A DNA stretch of 64,000 bases. Origin: Chimonanthus salicifolius. Lineage: Eukaryota; Streptophyta; Magnoliopsida; Laurales; Calycanthaceae. The notes under the pieces were generated by a model that worked only from the letters and a program-made list of their open reading frames with translations, ran no database searches and had not been told where the DNA came from. The position numbers were made by a program, and so were the translations under genes. The stretch spans positions 45,378,201 through 45,442,200 of the forward strand of contig CM023538.1 in assembly GCA_013350335.1 (NCBI GenBank), read 5' to 3'. Of this stretch, positions 1 through 8,712 are shown piece after piece (the first letter of the stretch is position 1; the number at the start of each line of letters is the position of its first letter).

Positions 1-1820
1 TCTCCTACACAGGCACCTTCTACTCTTCCTGCATCTCCGACAACCACATAAATGACTCCACTAAAAGTGCATGCTTCAGAACTTGCCACCTCACCGCCTC
101 CACTTACTGCACCAGCATCGACTTCTGTTCCAGCCTCTACTCCACCTGATAATGTTCACCCTATGGTGACTCGTACTAAGGATGACATCTCAAAGCCCAA
201 AAAAAGGGCTGACTTTTCTAATCGTCATCCCCTCCCACAGGTTTTGGCTTCTATGGTCTCTACCTCTGATATTGAGCCCACTTGCTACACTCAAGTTGTT
301 CGATCTGCAACATGGCGACAGTCCATGAATGATGAATTCAATGCTCTACTACAGCAACAAACTTGGTCTCTTGTTCTACCCCCGCCAAACTCTAATTGTG
401 TTGGATGCAAATGGGTTTTTAAGATTAAACGGTGATCAGATGATAGCATTGAGCGTTACAAAGCAAGACTTGTTGCTAATGGCTTTCATCAACAGGCCGA
501 CATCAACTATGATGAGACCTTCAGTCCAGGCGTCAAACCCACTACTATCTGCACTGTTCTCAGTCTTGCCGTCACTTCTGCATGGCCCATCCACCAGTTG
601 GACATCAAGAATACTTTTCTTCATGACCATCTTACAAAAGAAGTGTATATGTCTCAACCTCCTAGCTTTTTTGATCCTTGTCGTCCTCATCATGTTTGCA
701 AATTACAAAAAGCTATTTATGGTCTAAAACAAGCACCCGGGTGTGGTTTCAACGTTTAGCTCATTCCTCTCTCTCATGTTTTTATTCAAAGCAAAGCTGA
801 CAACTCTATGTTCACATATAGACGTGGTACACATATTATCGTTCTTCTTCTTTATGTTGATGACATCGTCTTGACTGGCAATTCTCCATCGCTTCTTCAG
901 TCCTTTACTCGCAGATTGGATACCGAATTTGAAATCAAGGATCTCGGCGCTCTCCACTACTTCTTGGGCCCGGTGGTGACTACGCATTCTACAGGATTAC
1001 ATTTGTCTCAGACCAAATATACCCTTGACCTTCTTCGTCTCAGTAAGATGCTCGACTGTAGACCCTGCTCAACACCTATTGCCACTAATACTCAGTTGTC
1101 TACTACCTTTGTTGGTCTACTGCTGGACCCCTCTGAGTATCGTCAAATTGTTGGTACCCTTCTCTGTCTCACACTCACTAGGTCCGATATTTCTTATGCG
1201 GTGTACGTTGTCTCTCAGTTCGTGAGTCAGCCTTGCACGTCTCATTATGACGTTGTGAAACGCATTCTCCTCTATTTCAAAGGATCCCTTGGTCATGGGC
1301 TACAACTTCTTCGTGCCACACACCCATTTTGCATCACTGCGTACTGTGACGTTAATTGGGTCTGTTGCCCTGATAGTCGACGATCTACTACGGGTTACTG
1401 TATCTTTCTCGGACCCAATTTAATTTCTTGGTGCGCCAAGAAGCAACCCACAGTATTTAGGTCTAGAGTTGAAGCTGAATACCAGGCCATTTCCTATACT
1501 TTTGCAGATATTGTCTGGATTCAACATCTTTTACGCGAGCTTGGTTTTCCTCTTCTTCAATCGTACCTTTTTGTGATGCAACATACATGCCTGCTAATCC
1601 TGTGTTTCAAGCTCGGACTAAACACATTGAATTTGATTATCATTTCCTAAGAGAACGTGTCAGTGCTGGCTCTCATCAGATTCAGTTTGTCTCCTCTCAG
1701 GATCAACTTGCTGATAGCTTCACGAAGGGGTTACGGAAGCAACGCTTCTCAGCGCTTAGTTCCAACCTCGTCGTTTTACCACCATCGAGTTTCCGAGGGA
1801 GTATTAGAGTAAAGGGTTAA
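1..1820 (+). pseudogene. Copia retrotransposon pol, 3' part (reverse transcriptase and RNase H), broken
   Basis: This is the C-terminal part of a Ty1/Copia polyprotein; the 5' part lies outside the window. The reverse transcriptase begins in the stretch ending KWVFKIKR near 430, followed by an in-frame TGA at 433-435. Coding then resumes in the same frame (RYKARLVANG, LDIKN, YGLKQAPG). A one-base loss near 740 breaks the frame, which is restored before 799. The catalytic YVDD (853-864) is intact. The RNase H region follows (AYCDVNW, STTGYC, then VEAEYQAIS), and a second frame break near 1562-1587 separates it from the C-terminus (ARTKHIEFDYHF, QLADSFTKGL), ending at 1820. The product cannot be made as one protein, so this copy is dead. 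RT and RNase H signatures make the Copia assignment firm; the clade (Ivana/Tork-like) is a guess. Confidence 0.93.
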
Positions 1821-2329
1821 CCTTAGGATTGCCCTTCTATGTTTGTACCATACTATATTTTTAAGGTTCCCTATTAAAAAATTGAAACGTCTATTTATAC
1901 AGAGCGTAATGAGAAAGGCCATTGAGCCAAAATTCTACAACATCCATGCATTATTTAATGAACAAAGTAAACCAACGCCGGTCAGTGGCATCCCTCTTTG
2001 GAGGATGAGATATAGACTTTGTAAGAAAATAATAGATTTGGTGAATCTTTTAAAGGGAAGAAGACACTCGCTGAGATTATATAGATTGATAGAAGAAAGA
2101 AGTATCCTTCAATTATATTCTAGTGCTGTAAATTAAATTCGTGACAAGTAATTATATAAAAAATGAACACATTAACTTCAATTTAATATTCTCACAAGTT
2201 GTAATGCACTTTTTAACTATTTGTTCTAGTGCTCAACCTTAAGATAGAACAAGTCAATATCAATAGGGGGCGATTTAAATGTCTTATTCCCTTTAAAGTT
2301 AATATACATTGTTGAAGTAGAGAAATGTT
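1821..2329. other. Non-coding flank downstream of Copia; possible 3' LTR remnant
   Basis: A purine-rich tract (CGAGGGAG, near 1795) followed by TATTAGAGT resembles a Copia polypurine tract and the start of a 3' LTR (usually TGTTAGAG). No matching 5' LTR is in the window, so the LTR end cannot be set. The rest is AT-rich with no recognisable gene. Confidence 0.35.
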
Positions 2330-2560
2330 AAAAATTTGACTTGAAATTTTAGAAATTTTCAGTTGCAATTTAGGCTGAATTTTCAGAAATTTTCATCTGA
2401 ATTTCGACTGAAATTTCAATTTAAATTTCACAAAATCATGGCTGAAATTTCAATTTAAATTTCAGAAATTTTCTGCTGAAATTTTAATTTTAATTTGAGA
2501 AATTTTCAGCTAAAATTTTGACTTAACTTTCAGAAAATTTCAGCTAAAATTTTAGGCTGG
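2330..2560. repeat. Degenerate tandem array of GAAATTTC-type palindromes
   Basis: About ten imperfect copies of a 20-30 base AT-rich unit built on TTTCAGAAATTTTC and GCTGAAATTT follow one another. The cores GAAATTTC and AAATTT are self-complementary, so either strand can fold. If the RLP exon at 2825-3188 is followed by an intron, the array lies in that intron. Confidence 0.6.
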
Positions 2561-2824
2561 AGCATGACATTTTCTGAACTTGCCCTGTATCGGTCGAGAC
2601 GCATCTGCAGACATTTTTTTAACAACTGATAGACAATAGAGAGACTAATAGTAAAATATTGACCTTTAATACATACCAGTTTTATTTTATTTTTTTTGAA
2701 TGCCGATATTTTGATATCGGTTTTCATATTGAGTTGATTTTAACACTTCTCGATAAATGTGGAGACACCTTTTTTATATAGAATTATTTAACGAAATGCT
2801 TTCAGAGTAGAGAGTGATGATTAC

Positions 2825-3188
2825 CTTGCGGCATCCTCCATCCTCCAATCTGGTTGCTACCCAAATATAGACTGGATAGTTCCTCAAGTTGTGCAAACAA
2901 TGAGGCATTCGGATACCATGTTCCCAATTGTTCTTCTCTTACGCCTTCCAGGTATAATTCAGTCACTCTTCCAGTAGAGTTGTCACAAGTTATTTCATCC
3001 CATTGGCAACAATCATGACCCTCCCAATTAGAAAGAGAATATCCATTGGGGTAGTTGATGTCATCTTTAATCTTCAACAGAACTTCTCTTTCAACATTCA
3101 GGCATCCCTCACAAACAGCGACACTCAAAGCCAAGAGAAGAAGAATGTTCATCATCCACACCCATTTGCACCTCCAACAATTCGCCAT
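2825..3188 (-). CDS. LRR receptor-like protein, first exon only (orphan or partial gene)
   Basis: Exon 1 of a plant receptor-like protein, a cell-surface protein of defence or development. The chosen start is the ATG at 3188, giving MANCWRCKW and then a hydrophobic signal peptide (MNILLLLALSVAV). After it come the paired cysteines and LRRNT_2 cap (NWEGHDCCQWDEITC) and TGRVTELYL leading into the first LRR (LYLGSNQIGGW). Earlier in-frame Met codons back to 3284 would put extra sequence before the signal peptide and are less likely. The exon ends at an AG/GTAATC donor at 2825/2824, as in the intron-containing RLP group (AtRLP1/13/15 and CuRe1-like), where exon 1 stops at this point. No later LRR exons are seen on the minus strand down to 1, where a Copia element lies. 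The gene is either truncated or its remaining exons are outside the window. The exon itself has no stop or frameshift. Confidence 0.8.
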
Positions 3189-3313
3189 CTTTCTATGTTT
3201 TGAGTTTTGACAGAAACAAACGCTTGCAGAGTGAGACACAGAGAGACTCCTTACCATATTTAAGCTATTCAGAAAGGACAGCAAAAGAATAGATAAAAAA
3301 AGATGCTCCTTTC

Positions 3314-3467
3314 TCAGTCACCTTTCACACAACCGAGTCAAGACGTTACTCCTGTCATGTCCTCTCGTTAAGATTGAGAATCTGCACTAAATTAAAGGAG
3401 AGGACTTGACGGGAGACTTGGGACGTCTTGACTCCGTTGTTTCGAAGGTGACTGAGGAAGGAACCTC
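3314..3467. repeat. Snap-back inverted repeat (MITE-like hairpin), copy 1
   Basis: The left arm CTCAGTCACCTTTCACACAA...GAGTCAAGACGT is matched by an inverted right arm ACGTCTTGACT...GTTGTTTCGAAGGTGACTGAG, and the inner arms TGTCATGTCCTCTC and GAGAGGACTTGACG also pair. The arms are about 65 bases with a short loop. No transposase is present and no clear target duplication was found. Confidence 0.75.
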
Positions 3468-3659
3468 GGGAGTCTTCTTTCCATGCCTTGGTGCTCTGCT
3501 GTCCCTTCGCTAAGCCCACTTCAATTCTGATGAATCATAAATTTCTTATATTCCTCAAATCTTCCTCACAATTATTACAGTGGATCTTCCTCCCAAGACT
3601 CTATACGATATTTAAGCTATTTAGAAAGGAAAGAAAAAAAAGAAATAAAAAAGGTTCCT

Positions 3660-3828
3660 TCCGGTCACCTTCCAAACACTTCCAAACAATCGAGTCAAGA
3701 CGTCACTCCTGTCAAGTCCTCTCGTTAATATTAAACGAATCTGCACTAAATTAAACGAGTGGACTTGACAGGAGACTTGAGACATCTTGACTGGGTTGTT
3801 TGAAAGGTCACAGAGGAAGGAGCCTCGA
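3660..3828. repeat. Snap-back inverted repeat (MITE-like hairpin), copy 2
   Basis: Same fold as the hairpin 345 bases to the left: GGTCACCTTCCAAAC...GAGTCAAGACGTC pairs with GACATCTTGACT...GTTTGAAAGGTCAC, and TGTCAAGTCCTCTCGTT pairs with AACGAGTGGACTTGACA. It arose with the tandem duplication rather than by independent insertion, because the flanks are duplicated too. Confidence 0.75.
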
Positions 3829-4079
3829 AGAGGCCTCTCCTGTCCCTATGCTGAACCCACGTCAAATCTGATGAATCATAAATTTCTTCTATTGTTCAAA
3901 TCTTGGTCACAATTGTTACAGTGGATCTTCGTCCCAAGAATGACATTAACAACTACCCACCTCAAAGGCTCAAACCATGAAATTTGCAATATAGAACCAA
4001 CATGTTCTGAGATGTCCAAAATAACTGTCTTTTGAAAACTGAACCAATTGGGAAAGACAAGTAGAAATTATAAAATTCA

Positions 4080-4475
4080 TTACCTTAGTCTATAAAAATA
4101 TTATATTATTTTAAAATATTTGAAATTGGACTTTAAATTTTGATTTTTTTGGATTTAGTCATACTAATGTTTACTTTGAAAAGAATTATATAGTTTGCTG
4201 TTTATTATGACAGATGTTTAAATAGTTTAAAAGATGTTGTGAGCCATAACAGAAATCACTTTTAATATTTTAGAATTTAAATATTAAAAATAGAGTGCAT
4301 ATCACTTGTCTTATTTTTATATCTTTACGGATCTACAACAATTTGACTTAGTTATTACTGTATTTACAATTATTGATACGATATTAGTACTTGATCAATT
4401 TTTACCAATCAGTTTGTAGTGTTTAGAAATATATTAAGGATATTACGGGAACAATACATTAAATGTTAAATAGGT
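4080..4475. repeat. Dispersed AT-rich repeat R1, copy 1
   Basis: About 400 bases align with 5945-6335. Shared blocks include GAAATCACTTTTAATATTTTAG, TCTTTACGGATCT and GTGTTTAGAAATATAT. This copy is uninterrupted and serves as the empty-site comparison for the insertion at 6336. No coding capacity. Confidence 0.8.
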
Positions 4476-4489
4476 TCATTCCAGGCCTT

Positions 4490-4870
4490 ATTGTCATCCC
4501 TTTCCCTTATTTCTACCCATGAATTGGATCTTCCCATTCAGTTTGACCCCATTCTAAAATTATCTTACTATGAAATAGAAGTCTACCTTTAATCCAAAAT
4601 TATTTTAATGTAGATTAGCCTATTTGGCACTTGACAAATGTGATTTTGATAGACATTCTTAAACCTTTAACTGTTAGCTTCTCAACTGATACATAATAAT
4701 ATCATCTAAAATATTTTTTAAGATTTTCAAAAAGTTTTAAAAATATCGGATTTAAATGTTGGTTATTTTCATAGCATATAGGTAAATATGAAAATGATCC
4801 AAGAAATTCAGAAAATGAAAAACATATAGGAGTTAACAGTTGACATGTATTTCAGTATATTTGAATGAAA
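4490..4870. repeat. Dispersed AT-rich repeat R2, copy 1
   Basis: About 380 bases align with 36290-36700. Shared blocks include TTATTTCTACCCATGAATTG, AAATTATCTTACTATGAAAT, TTAGCTTCTCAACTGATA and AAGAAATTCAGAAAATG. Class unknown; no coding capacity seen. Confidence 0.75.
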
Positions 4871-5944
4871 TATAGGCTTTGATTAGCCAAGTTTTGGACT
4901 GTGAATATTGGAGAAACCAAAGAAGTGTCGAGTAGAGAGTTCTCGAGTTGGAAATTTGTGAATTTCTAGTTTTGTTAAATTTGCATGAATTGAAATGAAG
5001 ACATAATCCGGCATTAAGTCTCATTTTTTGTTTAATTAATTATAATTAATTTATTTTTGTTCTTTTTTTTTTTCAATTTAATTCATTTAAAATGGAAACT
5101 GGCTTTTATTTAAAATTATTCCATACAGAGTTGTCACTTGCAAAACCTTGATTGGATACACTTTGAATGAAAGTCCATTTAAAATATTAATTTATCAAAT
5201 TGTGGACGAAGATAGATTTCTACACTATCTAGTCAAGATCAATTGCCTATTAGAATTGGTTTCCATTTATACCTATGTCAAGAGAAAATGGGACAATATA
5301 AACATGCTACTATGTAAGACGAGTTAAAAACTCGCTGTGAAAAAAATTGACCGAGTTGTGTCATTGAAACGGATTGTAAATGCGTTGAAAAAGCCAAGTT
5401 GAGAGCAAAGAAGAGGCAGCCACGTCTCACTGCTGGATTTTTTATTTTTTTTAAAAAAGGGAAAGGACACGAAACTGCAGCATGTCGGCTGGGAGGCTGG
5501 GCCCTAGGAAGAACAAGTTGCAGATCAAGTTAAGCCGACATGATATGACCAGTCAAGTTCTTTTGTTTCTTTCTAGTGTTTTGATGTGTAGTTGACGTTT
5601 ACCAGCAATTTGTTAAAAAAAAAAATAGAAGCAAAAGGAAGAGGCAGAAGCAGCCATTGTAGAGTGGCTTGTATGTTGTAACAGCAATCTACTGAGTTGA
5701 GCGTCTGAAAAAAAGAAAAAAAACCGGCCTGGTTGTGTAATCAGCTGCAGAGACGGGCTGAGCTTTAAACTGAGATACCACTCTACAGAGTAGAGACAGG
5801 CAAGAAAACATTGCCAGTCTGGTTTACTATAGTAAGCAGTGCCTGGAAATTGACATGAGTACAGCATCCTGCTGTACCGACCAAGCAAAATAGAAACGCT
5901 GTCTGAATTGGTGGGTTATAAACCTGTTTGGGCTTCACAAATTG
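4871..5944. other. Intergenic, no gene seen
   Basis: AT-rich sequence with short homopolymer runs. The open frames here are short and show no family signature. No repeat structure was recognised. Confidence 0.5.
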
Positions 5945-6335
5945 TAAAACTCTTTACATGAGTCTGTAAAAATAATATATTATATTAAAAATTTTGAAAT
6001 TAGATTTTTTATTTTTAATTTAGTTGTATTAATATTTATTTTTCTTGATTGAACTTTAAATAAATTATATAATTGGCTGTTTATTATGGCAAATGTTTAA
6101 AAAGTTAAAAAAATATTGTAAACAATAAGAGAAATCACTTTTAATATTTTAGATAGAATGTATTTAAAAATAGAGTTCATGTCACTAGTCTTATTTTTAT
6201 TTCTTTACGGATCTCCAACAATTATCTTAGTTATATTGTGTTTGAACAATTTGTTATGATATTAGTACTTTAATCAAATTTTACCTATTGGCTTGTGGTG
6301 TTTAGAAATATATAAAGCATATACTGGGCACAAGA
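5945..6335. repeat. Dispersed AT-rich repeat R1, copy 2 (interrupted by LTR A)
   Basis: Aligns with 4080-4475. It breaks off at CACAAGA (6335) and resumes after 16745 as CAAGAGCTTAAATGTTAAATAGG. The uninterrupted copy reads CATTAAATGTTAAATAGG at this point. This proves that 6336-16745 is an insertion. Confidence 0.8.
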
Positions 6336-7529
6336 TGTGAGACCCCACCCCGGCAGCCGAAAATAAAAATCACAATAATATAACAAGCCGAATTTCAAGA
6401 GTTTAAAATATATTAATCTCAAAAAAGATTACAACTCAAAAGATAAATGATTTCAAATTAAAATAAACACTCCATAAGGTTGAAGTCACCCACGACTCTG
6501 CGTATCTCACCAACTTTGTGAATTAATGCGGCTGTAATACCCTGACTCATTATGCAATTATTAGCCGTTACTTGTGATTAGAAGTACGTTAATATGATAG
6601 ATTATGGAATGGACTTATGTAGAGTCAAAGTTTGACTCGATCTGAGCTCAAAAACCTGTGGATCCAACTCGTTTTAGTTTAGTGGTAAAATTGTAATTAT
6701 TTGAACTTTTTTCGATTGAGACTCTAAAAACTATTTGTATTTGGAAAACCCTTCAATTGAGATATTTAATTTCACTCATTTATTCAGTTTTAAATTTTGA
6801 GTTCGGAGAATTTTACTTTCAGTCATTTTGATTGTCAGAGGTGTCCCTACTTTATAAAAAGTTAATTTTCAAATATTTAAGAGTGTCAAAATATCTCGAG
6901 GCTTTGAAATGTTTTTATCAGATGAATTTACATTATCTGATTTTAAAGTTTGAATTTTTCCAAAATATTATTTTAAATTTTGAAAATTTGACATTTTTAT
7001 GATTTTTATTTTAATCATGGGTATTTGGCATATTTTGTATCTAAAACTTTTATGGTATTTCTAATTTTAAATACCCAACTTATTTGACTGGTTGGATTAG
7101 TTTAATAGACCTTGAAAATACTCAACTTAGAAGAAGGTTTTAAAAGATTTCCTTTTTTTTAAGTTGATAAGTAATAAATTAATCATTTTTTTTAGTTAAA
7201 GATGGAGATTTTTGAAATAAAATATAAAATAATGTAATAAATGCAAAGTTATTCCAAAGCTGCCAGCTGTGTGTACGACTGCAATTCACCCTCTTGTCAT
7301 TTATGTGAAGTGAAATGAGAAATGGAGGGTAAGATTCTTAATAATAATAAAGTAAAATACAAGTAAATTTACATGCTACTCCTATCCTATTAGTCTAGGT
7401 AAATTGGTTGCCAAGGCAACCCCATTCCTTTATCTACTTATACGATGGAGGTGAGGATGAAATGAAAAATAAAAAATACAAACCACCTCTCCTCTCTCTC
7501 CATACGGTTTTTTTTCTCTCTCTCGTTTC

Positions 7530-7729
7530 TAGGGCTGCAACTCGGGTCGGGTTTTGGCCCGACCCGCATGACCCGACCCCAGAAATCATGCGGGTCAGGT
7601 TACAATGGTCGGGCTGTAGGGGTCGGGTCGGGTTGAGAAAAGAAAAACCCGACCGAAATTCGGGTCTGGTTGGGTTGAGGCCTTTAAATTTCAACCCGAC
7701 CCGACCCGACCCAACCCTACATAACTTAA
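7530..7729. repeat. GGGTCGGGTT-rich subterminal array, left
   Basis: Dense CGGGTCGGGTT and its complement ACCCGACCCG, with inverted copies that can fold back. The tract is locally GC-rich against an AT-rich background. It begins at the left terminal repeat of the hAT-type element. Confidence 0.75.
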
Positions 7730-7862
7730 TATAAAAAGTTGCCTTTCCTCATCCCAAACCCTAGCAGAACTGCAGAAGAGAAATGGGTGATTTCGATGGA
7801 AGGAAAAGGGAAAAACAGCAAGATGGAAAGAAATGAGAGAGACCTTGGAGAGAGAGGACAGA

Positions 7863-8051
7863 ATGGCCAAGATAGCATTGGGGAACAGGGAGGAGGTGAC
7901 TCAGCCCGACTACCTCCGCGCCTTGGTGGCTGAGCTCATCTGCACCTTCCTTTTTGTATTCATCGGCGTCGGTACCGCCATGGCTGCCGGTTCTCTCTCC
8001 TCTCAGCGTCTCTTCTGGCGTTTAAAATCAACACTATCTCTTCAATCGTGA
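7863..8051 (+). pseudogene. Captured TIP-type aquaporin, first exon fragment
   Basis: The frame opens at ATG 7863 with [11 protein letters not shown], followed by the first aquaporin helix ([17 protein letters not shown]), which matches the N-terminus of plant tonoplast intrinsic proteins (TIP4-like is the closest by eye). After GSLSSQ the reading departs from the family and stops at 8049-8051. The two NPA motifs and the other five helices are absent. The upstream stretch from about 7739 looks like a leader (CCCTAGCAGAAC). An in-frame ATG at 7833 also exists, but the family starts at MAKIA. The fragment lies within the terminal repeats of a hAT-type element and is read as transduplicated. It cannot form a water channel. 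Confidence 0.8.
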
Positions 8052-8319
8052 CGGATTTTTCTCTGTTAAGGTATAGAAATCACTCTTTTTTTTTAAATTT
8101 TTCCCATCTGGACTTTTACTCATCGCAGCCAATTTCTTGTTCCATCTAGTATTTTTTGGAATGGGCAAATCTTACATTATTTCTAAAGATTTGAGATTCG
8201 TGCGCTTCTCAACCTTGCTTTCCTTTTCTTCTTTCTTTAAATTTTTATTTCTCCTCTCTGATTCTGCTCAGATTTCGTGCATGATCTCTTCCTTTGTACC
8301 TTTCCATGGTATCCATTTT

Positions 8320-8511
8320 CGATGCAAAGAATAGGAGAGATTCGTAAACAGTAACATGGGGAGTGTGGATGTCATTTTGTTCACAGTATCCAGATATGCG
8401 AGCAAAGATTTCTTATTTCTTTGGGTGGCCAGATAAGGTGATGCTTCCTTCTATATATCCACCAGTTTTCCTTCCTGCTAGAACATCCATTAGAGTAGTC
8501 TTACCAGCACC
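8320..8511 (-). pseudogene. Captured PDR-type ABCG transporter fragment (Walker A region)
   Basis: Read from 8511 leftward, the minus strand encodes [18 protein letters not shown], the Walker A of the second nucleotide-binding domain of plant full-size ABCG (PDR) exporters. It continues [13 protein letters not shown], a TAA stop, then [20 protein letters not shown]. The family has a glutamine or similar codon where the stop sits. Beyond VYESL the match fades. About 55 codons of a roughly 1400-residue protein are left. It lies antisense to the aquaporin piece in the same element, so it was captured separately. It is non-functional. Confidence 0.85.
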
Positions 8512-8512
8512 T

Positions 8513-8712
8513 AGGGCTGCAACTCGGGTCGGGTTTTGTCGGGTTAAGGGTTGGGTCGGGTTGGGTTAAGGGTATTACAATCTCGGGTCGGGTTGGGTTC
8601 ACTAAATCGGGTTTTTGATTCGGGTCGGGTTGGGTTGGGTTCAATGTAGTGTGAGTCGGGTTAGGGTTGGGTTTATTAAAACCCGGCCCGCCTGACCCGA
8701 GTTTCAGCCCTA
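8513..8712. repeat. GGGTCGGGTT-rich array, right, with both MITE ends
   Basis: Starts TAGGGCTGCAACTCGGGT and ends ACCCGAGTTTCAGCCCTA, so this 200-bp piece alone looks like a complete MITE. Its own 8-bp flanks (CAGCACC- and CTCGTTTC) do not match, whereas the flanks of the larger unit do. Confidence 0.7.

Larger units (their letters stand above)
3258..3945. repeat. Tandem duplication of a 350-bp unit upstream of the RLP exon
   Basis: Two consecutive units share ATATTTAAGCTATT-AGAAAGG at their start (near 3258 and 3608), a hairpin in the middle, and a tail with GATGAATCATAAATTTCTT and ACAGTGGATCTTC. They differ by many substitutions, so the duplication is not recent. It lies directly upstream of the RLP start on the minus strand and so would occupy that gene's promoter. 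Confidence 0.8.
7530..8712. mobile_element. Probable Pack-hAT: non-autonomous hAT-type element with two captured gene fragments
   Basis: The left end TAGGGCTGCAACTCGGGT and the right end ACCCGAGTTTCAGCCCTA are inverted repeats with one mismatch over 18 bases. Identical 8-bp flanks CTCGTTTC (7522-7529 and 8713-8720) fit a hAT target duplication. Inside lie a GGGTCGGGTT-rich array, an aquaporin exon (plus strand), an ABC transporter fragment (minus strand) and a second GGGTCGGGTT-rich array. No transposase was seen. The left end sequence recurs in direct orientation at 8513, so another reading is two 200-bp MITEs flanking the gene pieces. The outer TSD favours movement as one unit. Confidence 0.7.

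Noticed and set aside
1..1820. Possible active Copia element
   Set aside because: An in-frame stop at 433-435 and frame breaks near 740 and 1562 rule out a working polyprotein, although YVDD is intact.
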